34,257 bases of DNA, taken from an uncultured Prevotellaceae bacterium. GTDB lineage: Bacteria > Bacteroidota > Bacteroidia > Bacteroidales > Bacteroidaceae. The stretch spans positions 1-34,257 of the forward strand of contig CACYQO010000073.1 of the NCBI GenBank assembly GCA_902776545.1, in the 5' to 3' direction. The notes under the pieces were generated by a model. The model was not told where the DNA came from, searched no databases, and was given only the letters and a program-made list of their open reading frames with translations. Shown here piece after piece: positions 1-6,632 of this stretch. How positions within the stretch are numbered: position 1 is the first letter of the stretch; each line of letters begins with the position of its first letter. The translations under genes and the position numbers were made by a program.

Positions 1-1
1 T

Positions 2-742
2 GGTGCCGACTTCTTTGAGACCGTGCAGCAGATGAAGGACATCCTGGGCGCCAACCCCGTTGTGATCCAGGTGCCCATCGGCGCTGAGGAGAACTTCAAG
101 GGTCTGGTGGACCTGATCAAGATGAAGGCTATCCTGTGGCACGATGAGACCATGGGTGCTGAGTACGACATCGAACCCATCCCCGCCGACCTGCAGTCGG
201 AGTGTGATGAGTGGCGTAACAAGCTGCTCGAGGCCGCCGCTGAGTACGACGAGGCCCTGATGGAGAAGTACTTCGACGATCCTGACTCCATCACAGAGGA
301 GGAGATCATCGCCGCCATCCGCAAGGGTACCATCGCTATGCAGTGTACCCCGATGCTCCTTGGTTCTTCCTATAAGAACAAGGGTGTACAGCCCCTGCTC
401 GATTACGTGTGTGCCTTCCTGCCCGCACCTGTCGACGTGGAGGTGATCAAGGGTACCAACCCCAATACCGATGAGGAAGAGGATCGTGAGCCCTCTGACG
501 ACGCTCCCACCTCTGCTCTGGCATTCAAGATCGCCACCGACCCGTATATGGGCCGTCTGGTGTTCTTCCGTGTCTATTCTGGTAAGGTGCAGGCCGGAAG
601 CTATGTGTTCAACCCCCGTTCGGGCAAGAAGGAGCGCATCAGCCGTCTGTTCCAGATGAACTCCAACAAGGAGATTCCCATGGAGTCTATCGATGCCGGT
701 GATATCGGTGCAGGTGTAGGTGGAGTCTATCGATGCCGGTGA
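2..742 (+). CDS. fusA: Elongation factor G, N-terminal/middle part (5' end outside window; frame broken at the 3' end)
   Basis: EF-G is the translocation GTPase of the ribosome and acts in the cytoplasm. The window opens inside the gene, in frame from base 2, after the main GTPase motifs. Visible sequence includes [19 protein letters not shown], the G' subdomain ([20 protein letters not shown]) and the start of domain II ([20 protein letters not shown]). It agrees with canonical EF-G until about base 720, where an exact 40-bp tandem duplication (681-760) shifts the frame and the ORF ends after eight foreign codons at 742. The rest of EF-G continues in another frame from about 720. The position just before rpsJ identifies it as the str-operon fusA rather than a divergent EF-G paralogue. 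Identity is certain; whether the break is real is doubtful. Confidence 0.93.
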   Translation, partial: GADFFETVQQMKDILGANPVVIQVPIGAEENFKGLVDLIKMKAILWHDETMGAEYDIEPIPADLQSECDEWRNKLLEAAAEYDEALMEKYFDDPDSITEEEIIAAIRKGTIAMQCTPMLLGSSYKNKGVQPLLDYVCAFLPAPVDVEVIKGTNPNTDEEEDREPSDDAPTSALAFKIATDPYMGRLVFFRVYSGKVQAGSYVFNPRSGKKERISRLFQMNSNKEIPMESIDAGDIGAGVGGVYRCR

Positions 743-760
743 TATCGGTGCAGGTGTAGG
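681..760 (+). repeat. Exact 40-bp tandem duplication inside fusA
   Basis: Bases 681-720 are repeated exactly at 721-760; the unit begins TGGAGTCTATCGATGCC. Forty is not a multiple of three, so the second copy shifts fusA by +1. Removing one copy restores an uninterrupted EF-G (GDIGAGVG followed by [10 protein letters not shown]). A perfect, undiverged repeat in an essential gene suggests an assembly join error or a very recent mutation. Confidence 0.95.
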
Positions 761-1742
761 TTTCAAGGACATCCGCACGGGTGATACCCTCTGCGACGAG
801 GACAAGCCCATCGTGCTCGAGTCGATGACCTTCCCCGACACTGTGATCTCCATTGCCGTTGAGCCGAAAAGCCAGGCCGACGTTGCCAAGCTCGACAACG
901 GTCTCGCCAAGCTGGCTGAGGAAGACCCGACATTCACCGTCCGTACCGACGAGCAGAGTGGTCAGACCATCATCTCAGGTATGGGTGAGCTCCACCTCGA
1001 CATCATCATCGACCGTCTGAAGCGCGAGTTCAAGGTAGAGTGCAACCAGGGTAAGCCCCAGGTGAACTACAAGGAGGCCATCACCAAGACCGTCATGGGC
1101 TATCGTGAGGTCTACAAGAAGCAGTCGGGTGGTCGCGGTAAGTTTGCCGACATCATCGTCAATGTCGGACCCGTGGATGAGGACTACGATATCAAGGAGA
1201 ACGGACCTCTGCAGTTTGTCAACGAGGTGAAGGGTGGTAACATCCCCAAGGAGTATATCCCCGCCATCCAGAAGGGCTTCGAGGCCTCTCTGAAGAACGG
1301 TATCCTCGGTGGCTATCCCATGGACAGCCTGAAGGTGGTTGTCGTCGACGGTTCGTTCCACCCCGTGGACTCTGACCAGCTGTCGTTCGAGGTGGCTGCC
1401 CAGATGGCCTACAAGGCAATCTGCGCTCAGGCCAAGCCCGTACTCATGGAGCCCATCATGAAGCTTGAGGTGGTGACACCCGAGGAGAACATGGGTGACG
1501 TGATCGGCGACCTCAACAAGCGTCGTGGTCAGGTAGAAGGTATGGACGAGGCTCGCAGCGGTGCCCGTGTCATCAAGGCTCAGGTGCCCCTGTCGGAGAT
1601 GTTCGGTTATGTGACCGCCCTCCGTACCATCACCTCCGGTCGTGCCACCAGCTCGATGGAGTACGATCACCACGCTCCTCTCTCCAGCGCATTGGCCAAG
1701 GCCGTGCTCGAGGAGGTCAAGGGAAGGGCAGACCTTGTGTAG
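720..1742 (+). CDS. fusA: Elongation factor G, C-terminal part (domains II-V), downstream of the frameshift
   Basis: This is the continuation of EF-G. It contains the end of domain II ([20 protein letters not shown]), domain III ([20 protein letters not shown]), domain IV ([13 protein letters not shown], then [20 protein letters not shown]) and domain V ([20 protein letters not shown]), ending with the normal EF-G tail. The GTG at 720 is only the first possible start in this frame. The true protein should start outside the window and be joined to the 2-742 part. No mutation other than the 40-bp duplication is evident. The next gene is rpsJ, 151 bp downstream, as expected for the str/S10 region of Bacteroidota. 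Confidence 0.93.
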   Translation: MESIDAGDIGAGVGFKDIRTGDTLCDEDKPIVLESMTFPDTVISIAVEPKSQADVAKLDNGLAKLAEEDPTFTVRTDEQSGQTIISGMGELHLDIIIDRLKREFKVECNQGKPQVNYKEAITKTVMGYREVYKKQSGGRGKFADIIVNVGPVDEDYDIKENGPLQFVNEVKGGNIPKEYIPAIQKGFEASLKNGILGGYPMDSLKVVVVDGSFHPVDSDQLSFEVAAQMAYKAICAQAKPVLMEPIMKLEVVTPEENMGDVIGDLNKRRGQVEGMDEARSGARVIKAQVPLSEMFGYVTALRTITSGRATSSMEYDHHAPLSSALAKAVLEEVKGRADLV

Positions 1743-1749
1743 GAATAAA

Positions 1750-1781
1750 AAATTAAAGAATTAAAGAATTAAAAAATTAAT
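1750..1781 (+). repeat. Octamer tandem repeat (RAATTAAA), 4 units, between fusA and rpsJ
   Basis: Four 8-bp units, AAATTAAA-GAATTAAA-GAATTAAA-AAATTAAT, follow the fusA stop by 7 bp. The same octamer family occurs inside the coding sequence of the hybrid sensor kinase at 4786-4820. Confidence 0.8.
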
Positions 1782-1804
1782 TCTGCGAGGTAACTGAGAA
1801 ATGA

Positions 1805-1857
1805 AGAAGAAAGAGCTTGCCGCTGAGCAAATGACTCTTTAGCGGCACTCTTCTTTT
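1805..1857 (+). terminator. Hairpin with T-rich tail after fusA (terminator or attenuator before rpsJ)
   Basis: TGCCGCT (1818-1824) pairs perfectly with AGCGGCA (1841-1847). Outside it, 1805-1815 pairs with 1848-1857 (GAAGAAAGAG side with CTCTTCTTTT), with a small bulge. A T-rich stretch follows. It could end the fusA transcript or control read-through into rpsJ. I see no clear TAnnTTTG promoter between it and rpsJ, which favours partial read-through. Confidence 0.55.
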
Positions 1858-1893
1858 AATTTTATAATTTTATAACTTTTAAATTTTACAATC

Positions 1894-2199
1894 GTGAGTC
1901 AGAAAATTCGTATTAAGCTGAAGAGCTACGACCACAAATTGGTCGACAAGTCAGCAGAGAAAATCGTGAAGGCTGTCAAGGCCACAGGTGCTATCATCAG
2001 CGGTCCTATCCCCCTTCCCACACACAAGCGTATCTACACCGTGAACCGCTCTACCTTCGTCAACAAGAAGGCCCGTGAGCAGTTCCAGCTGTCAGACTAC
2101 AAGCGTCTGATCGACATCTACAGCTCTACCGCAAAGACTGTCGATGCCCTGATGAAGCTTGAACTCCCCAGCGGTGTCGAGGTTGAGATCAAGGTATAG
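1894..2199 (+). CDS. rpsJ: Small ribosomal subunit protein S10 (uS10)
   Basis: S10 is a 30S head protein that also serves as NusE in antitermination. The 101-residue product has the full family length and typical sequence ([37 protein letters not shown], and a C-terminal [11 protein letters not shown]). The start is GTG at 1894; the start region is very A/T-rich, as usual in Bacteroidota. Upstream is fusA. Downstream, instead of rplC, is a strong terminator and the hybrid regulator of a polysaccharide locus, so the normal S10 operon is interrupted directly after this gene. Confidence 0.97.
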   Translation: MSQKIRIKLKSYDHKLVDKSAEKIVKAVKATGAIISGPIPLPTHKRIYTVNRSTFVNKKAREQFQLSDYKRLIDIYSSTAKTVDALMKLELPSGVEVEIKV

Positions 2200-2226
2200 T
2201 ACCCTGCATCCCGACAAATATTTAAG

Positions 2227-2259
2227 AAACCGAGAGCCCCCAAGCTTTCGGTTTTTTTT
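2227..2259 (+). terminator. Intrinsic terminator of rpsJ
   Basis: An 11-bp stem (2227-2237 with 2244-2254, outer part AAACCGA/TCGGTTT, one G-U pair) has a 6-nt loop and runs into eight Ts (2252-2259). It begins 28 bp after the rpsJ stop. It should stop ribosomal transcription from entering the downstream regulator gene. Confidence 0.88.
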
Positions 2260-2263
2260 GCCT

Positions 2264-2329
2264 TGAAACGTTTCTCTATCTTTGTGAGACAAAAACCTAT
2301 GCTGATAAATAAATTTTTGTGTACTTTTG
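2264..2329 (+). promoter_or_regulatory. Promoter region of the hybrid regulator, with an operator-like TGAAACGTTT
   Basis: Two matches to the Bacteroidota -7 box TAnnTTTG are present: TATCTTTG at 2277-2284 and TACTTTTG at 2322-2329. The second lies 20 bp before the start codon and best fits a short leader. TGAAACGTTT at 2264-2273 is the same word found upstream of susC1 (6317) and, with one change, upstream of the 18851 gene. Here it lies 13 bp upstream of the first -7 box and 58 bp upstream of the second, so it might serve autoregulation. Confidence 0.6.
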
Positions 2330-2349
2330 CGGTCAAATTCTAAAACGAT

Positions 2350-5300
2350 ATGCGGTATTTGTTTTCTATAACACTATTCTTGTTGTACAGTTTGATGACA
2401 TTTGGTCAAACTGGGCATTTCATTTCATCGGAACGTTTTTCCAGTAGTCTCATCAATGATATCTGTCAGGATAAGTACGGCTATATCTGGATTGCGACCG
2501 ACAACGGTTTGAACAAATACGATGGCTACCGCTTTACGACATACCTCTCCCAGCCTGGTGATTCCACTACCTTGAACAGCAATATTGTCACCAGTCTCTA
2601 TTGCGATCATAATGGTCAGTTGTGGATCGGAACGAGAATAGGCCTGTCGCGCTATGATTATGCGACAGATCAATTTGTTCGCTACTCATTCTCTGATCAG
2701 GAAACACCTCGCGTGATTTCCATCATGGAGCGGAAGAACGGTGAGTTCCTGGCAGGAACATCAGGGCGTGGACTCTATGCCTTGTCGGGTGATTCTCTCA
2801 AGAAGGTTCCAGGCGGTTATACTACCGGTACGGGTAACTGGTATTATAACCAAATGATGGAAGACAGTCAGGGAAGGTTCTGGAAGTGCGGCTATGGCGA
2901 AGAGGTTACGATGAAAGACCATGCCGGTGTTCACCAATTCTTCGTTGAACAGGGCATTATCGTCTGTCTGGCAGAGGTGGATGGTGACATCCTGATTATC
3001 GGCTTGCATGGTATCAGCTGCTATCATAACGGCAAAATGATGAAGGCAGACATAGACTTGTCGCCTCTCGGTGGTACAGATGTTGTGATGTGTAGTGCCT
3101 TTCAGGATCATAACGGTGATATTTATATCGGCACGCGCGGGGCCGGCCTCTTCTTGCTGAGGAAAGGTAGCGGACGGTTGGAACGTGTGGAATGTAGACT
3201 GCACGGTATGGACTTGAATACGGCAAAGATATGGTGTATCAGGAATGACAGTCAGGGAAATATCTGGTTAGGCTGTCAATCGAAGGGGCTGGTGATGATT
3301 CCCCGTGTGCAGCCGCAGTTCTCATCCTGGAGTTTCTCAGCGCAAGGCTATCGTCTCGGTTCAAGCGTGACTTCGGTCTGCGAGGGGGATAACGGTATGA
3401 GTTGGTGTACCGTGCAAGGCAGCGGTGTGTTCGGGTTCGACAGTCACGGGCGTATAGTGGCCCGTCCTGCCGCACCTCCTGCATCGGAGTTTATTTTCCG
3501 TGACAGGCAGGGACGGTATTGGATCGGCAATGATGAGGCTCTTTATGCATATGACCCACAGACAGGCAGGTCGCAGAGGCAGGCTTCGTTTACCTGTGAA
3601 AAGGTGAATGATATGACTGATGTCGGGAATGGCTATCTGTACGTTTCCACATATTCCCGAGGCTTCTGTGCTTATAATACCGAAGACAAGACGGTTAGGA
3701 ATTACTTGGCTACGCAGACGGATCCCGTGAGGGGGGCGCTTTGTAATAACTGGGTCTTGGCCATGATGCCTGATAAGCATGGTCACATCTGGCTGGCTAC
3801 ATCCTCAGGCGTTTCATGTTATGACCCGCAGAAGGACAGCTTCCGTCCCTATGGCTGGGACAGCCTGTTAGACGGTATGATGTGCTACTCTCTTTGCGAG
3901 ACGAAACAGGGTGAAATCCTCATTGGAACGGATCAGGGCCTGTTCAGTTACCACGCTGGTGACCATGAGGCGAAGCGCTTCAAGTATGGCGACGGACTGG
4001 CTGACAAGACGGTGGGTTATATCGTCCAGGCCAACAACGAAGATATCTGGTGTGCCACCTCGATGGGTATATGGCAGTTTGACAACCGAAAAAAGCAGTT
4101 CATCGGTCATGTCAGTGGTAATGGCCTGAATATGAAGGAATATGTGAATTGTGTCGGGGCGCATACTGATGATGACAGGATTTGTTTTGCCAACAATGAC
4201 GGACTGGTGGCGTTCAGTCCGGCCCGCGTGACAGGAAGTCACAAGGATTTGCCGGCTGTGAAGCTGACGGGTTTTTATATAGCCGGTCAACCCGTAAACG
4301 CCCTGACCAAGAGTGACGGGCGGATGATTTCCGACGGTCCTGTCATCGAGACAGACAACTATCAGGTGTCCTATCTCGACAACAGCGTGACACTGGAGTT
4401 TTCGTTACTCGACTTCAACAGTCCCCGGAACATCATCTACGAATACCGCATTAACAACGCCCGTTGGCTGCAGACGCGAGAGCGTGAGAACAGTGTCCAG
4501 CTGAGTCACCTCCAGCCCGGCACTTATCAGATCGAGGTCAGGGCACTGTCGGCAGGTGTCTGCTCAGACACCAAGACAATTTTCGTCGAGGTCACGCCGC
4601 CTTGGTACCGTTCCGGCTGGGCGTATATGATCTATCTGTTGGGCGTGATCGGCATTGTGGGCATGATGGGATGGATGTGGAAACGGAGTGCCAACCAACA
4701 TTTGGACGAGGAGAAGATGAAGTTTCTGATTAATGCAACGCACGACATCCGTTCGCCGCTGACGCTGATCATGGGAGGAGTGGGGAAATTAAAAAATTTA
4801 AAAATTAAAGAATTAAAAAATGAGGCAGAGGTTCAGGCTCTGTATGATACGACTATACAGCCTTCGATTGAGGCGATTGACAGGAATGCGCAGCGACTGA
4901 TGCTGCTGGTGAACCAGATACTGGACGAACGGCGTATAGACAAACACCAGATGCAGTTGCACTGCAGGGAGACGAACATGGTGGACTTTATCAGCGGAAT
5001 CTGTAAGCTGTATCAGTATAACGCGAACCAGCGGAACATTACGTTCACGTTCGAGCATGATAAGGACCATGTGCTGGCATGGGTCGATAGGATTCATTTT
5101 GACAAGGTGGTGTCGAATCTCCTGTCGAATGCCTTCAAGTACACCTTTGACGGGGGTGAGGTGAAAGTGGTGCTGCGTGAACAAGAGAAAGACATCGAAA
5201 TAAAGGTTGTGGACAACGGCACCGGTATTAAAGAAGAAGACAAGGAGCGTCTTTTCACCCGTTTCTATCAAGGCCGTAACTCGGATGACCTCGGTATGCA

Positions 5301-6279
5301 GGGGACTGGTATCGGGCTGAACCTGAGTCTGGCCATCGCCCAGCTTCATGGCGGCAAGATCAAGGCCGACAATCGCAGCGACGGCCAGGGTGCCTGCTTC
5401 ACGGTGACGCTGCCCAAGGGCAACAGTCATCTGAAACCGGATCAGATCGTTACTGACAGCCCTGCCCGTGAGGTGCTCTCTGACGGCAATGGTGACAAGC
5501 GCCGCTTCCGCCAGTTCAAGATACTTGTGGTAGATGATGACCAGGAGATAGCCGACTATATCATTAACGAACTGGGCAGCCGCTATAAGTTTAATCATGC
5601 CCCCAACGGCAAAGAGGGTCTGAAGATGCTGCTGACGGAGGACTACGACCTGGTGGTGAGCGATGTGATGATGCCTGAGATGGATGGTCTCACTCTCCTG
5701 AAACGGATCAAGGATAATCCTCAGATTTCGGAGATCCCGGTGATCATGCTGACTTCGAAGGCGGAGGTGGAGCACAAACTTGAGGGGCTGAAATCGGGGG
5801 CTGACGCATATATCGCCAAGCCTTTCAGCATGGAAGAGCTTCATATCCAGATAGACAACCTCATAGACAATGTGCGCCGCCTGCGCGGGAAGTTCAGTGG
5901 AGCTGTCCAACAGGAAAAACGTGTAGAGAATATCGAGGTGAAGAGTAATGACGACGCGTTGATGGAGCGTGTGATGCGTTCTGTGAATGCCCACCTGTCG
6001 GACCCGGACTTCAATATCGACGCCTTAGCCAGTGATGTCGGCATCAGTCGTGCCCAGCTGCACCGCAGGATGAAGGAGATCACGGGTATCTCGAGCGGAA
6101 AGTTCCTTCGTAACCTGCGTATGGAACAGGCAGCCCGCTTGTTGCGTGAGGGTGCGGTAAACGTTTCCCAAGTTGCTGACCGTGTCGGTTATGATGACCG
6201 GGCGCATTTCTCAACAGCTTTTAAGGCTCATTTCGGGCAGTCGCCGACAGAATATGCGGAGTCATATAAGGACAAATGA
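2350..6279 (+). CDS. Hybrid two-component system sensor/response regulator (HTCS), polysaccharide sensor
   Basis: This is a one-protein sensor and transcription regulator of the inner membrane, 1309 aa. Order: signal peptide or N-terminal anchor (about 1-20); periplasmic beta-propeller repeats of the Reg_prop type to about residue 660 (for example GYIWIATDNGLNKYDG, GQLWIGTRIGLSRYD, GHIWLATSSGVSCYD); a Y_Y_Y domain (about 680-750); a membrane helix (about 755-778); a DHp domain with phospho-acceptor His798 in ATHDIRSPLTLI; a HATPase domain (NLLSNAFKYT, VVDNGTGI, GTGIGLNLS); a receiver with Asp1105 in VVSDVMMPEMDG and Lys1157 in IAKPF; and a C-terminal AraC-type HTH. All key phosphorelay residues are present. 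In this family the propeller binds an oligosaccharide and the HTH activates the adjacent Sus genes. An octamer repeat interrupts the DHp region (4786-4820). It is separated from susC1 by a 116-bp promoter region. Confidence 0.95.
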   Translation: MRYLFSITLFLLYSLMTFGQTGHFISSERFSSSLINDICQDKYGYIWIATDNGLNKYDGYRFTTYLSQPGDSTTLNSNIVTSLYCDHNGQLWIGTRIGLSRYDYATDQFVRYSFSDQETPRVISIMERKNGEFLAGTSGRGLYALSGDSLKKVPGGYTTGTGNWYYNQMMEDSQGRFWKCGYGEEVTMKDHAGVHQFFVEQGIIVCLAEVDGDILIIGLHGISCYHNGKMMKADIDLSPLGGTDVVMCSAFQDHNGDIYIGTRGAGLFLLRKGSGRLERVECRLHGMDLNTAKIWCIRNDSQGNIWLGCQSKGLVMIPRVQPQFSSWSFSAQGYRLGSSVTSVCEGDNGMSWCTVQGSGVFGFDSHGRIVARPAAPPASEFIFRDRQGRYWIGNDEALYAYDPQTGRSQRQASFTCEKVNDMTDVGNGYLYVSTYSRGFCAYNTEDKTVRNYLATQTDPVRGALCNNWVLAMMPDKHGHIWLATSSGVSCYDPQKDSFRPYGWDSLLDGMMCYSLCETKQGEILIGTDQGLFSYHAGDHEAKRFKYGDGLADKTVGYIVQANNEDIWCATSMGIWQFDNRKKQFIGHVSGNGLNMKEYVNCVGAHTDDDRICFANNDGLVAFSPARVTGSHKDLPAVKLTGFYIAGQPVNALTKSDGRMISDGPVIETDNYQVSYLDNSVTLEFSLLDFNSPRNIIYEYRINNARWLQTRERENSVQLSHLQPGTYQIEVRALSAGVCSDTKTIFVEVTPPWYRSGWAYMIYLLGVIGIVGMMGWMWKRSANQHLDEEKMKFLINATHDIRSPLTLIMGGVGKLKNLKIKELKNEAEVQALYDTTIQPSIEAIDRNAQRLMLLVNQILDERRIDKHQMQLHCRETNMVDFISGICKLYQYNANQRNITFTFEHDKDHVLAWVDRIHFDKVVSNLLSNAFKYTFDGGEVKVVLREQEKDIEIKVVDNGTGIKEEDKERLFTRFYQGRNSDDLGMQGTGIGLNLSLAIAQLHGGKIKADNRSDGQGACFTVTLPKGNSHLKPDQIVTDSPAREVLSDGNGDKRRFRQFKILVVDDDQEIADYIINELGSRYKFNHAPNGKEGLKMLLTEDYDLVVSDVMMPEMDGLTLLKRIKDNPQISEIPVIMLTSKAEVEHKLEGLKSGADAYIAKPFSMEELHIQIDNLIDNVRRLRGKFSGAVQQEKRVENIEVKSNDDALMERVMRSVNAHLSDPDFNIDALASDVGISRAQLHRRMKEITGISSGKFLRNLRMEQAARLLREGAVNVSQVADRVGYDDRAHFSTAFKAHFGQSPTEYAESYKDK
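4786..4820 (+). repeat. In-frame octamer repeat within the kinase DHp region
   Basis: AAATTAAA-AAATTTAA-AAATTAAA-GAATTAAA continues into coding sequence and encodes a Lys/Leu-rich stretch (KLKNLKIKELKNE, around residues 813-825) between the H-box helix and the second DHp helix. The base composition is sharply A/T-rich against flanking coding sequence. It belongs to the same octamer family as 1750-1781. Confidence 0.75.
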
Positions 6280-6316
6280 TGCATTTTCTTCAGTTTGCAC
6301 GGTTTTCGAAAGCCCA

Positions 6317-6362
6317 TGAAACGTTTTCCTTGCGACGAAATCCCTATTTATAACTACCTTTG
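6317..6362 (+). promoter_or_regulatory. susC1 promoter with operator-like TGAAACGTTT
   Basis: The -7 box is TACCTTTG at 6355-6362 with a TTG at 6330-6332 as a weak -33 element (22-bp spacing). TGAAACGTTTTCCT starts at 6317, 38 bp upstream of the -7 box. Closely similar words lie 37 bp upstream of the -7 boxes at 18774 and 19784. The position just upstream of a weak -33 fits an activator site, probably for the HTCS. The leader to the ATG at 6396 is about 27 nt. Confidence 0.7.
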
Positions 6363-6395
6363 CAGCAAATTTTTTAAATCAAATAACTAACGTAA

Positions 6396-6632
6396 ATGAA
6401 ACAAAAGCAACTGATGAAGAGAACAGTCTCTGCATTGTTGATGCTGCTGACGCTCAGCCTTGGTGCATGGGCTCAGGAGGGAATCAACGTGACAGGAACT
6501 GTCGTCGACGAGAGCGGGGAACCCGTTATCGGCGCCTCTGTGGTTCTGAATGACGGTGCCAAAAGAGAACAGTGTGATTGTCGTCTCCTATGTGGGAATG
6601 ATTTCCAAGGAGGTGAAAGCGGTGAGCGGTAA
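6396..6632 (+). CDS. SusC-like TonB-dependent transporter 1, N-terminal fragment (frame broken)
   Basis: The ORF begins with a signal peptide (about residues 1-26, ending LSLGAWAQ) and the first strands of a CarboxypepD_reg-like domain (INVTGTVVDESGEPVIGASV). Soon after VVLN the sequence leaves the family. The expected continuation, TVPKENSVIVVSYVGM, appears in another frame from 6550. The segment usually present between these points, of the KGT..GT.TD.DGNF type and about 15-18 residues, is absent, so an out-of-frame deletion near 6548-6552 is likely. Together with 6550-9471 this is one susC gene. Confidence 0.85.
   Translation: MKQKQLMKRTVSALLMLLTLSLGAWAQEGINVTGTVVDESGEPVIGASVVLNDGAKREQCDCRLLCGNDFQGGESGER

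Noticed and set aside
975-1673. Minus-strand open frame (232 codons) opposite EF-G
   Set aside because: It is a shadow of EF-G codon usage; the His/Leu-rich product resembles no protein.
4813-5994. Long minus-strand open frame (393 codons) opposite the HTCS kinase region
   Set aside because: It is the mirror of a strongly biased coding sequence. The plus strand has every kinase and receiver motif, and the antisense product has no recognisable domain, promoter or signal peptide.
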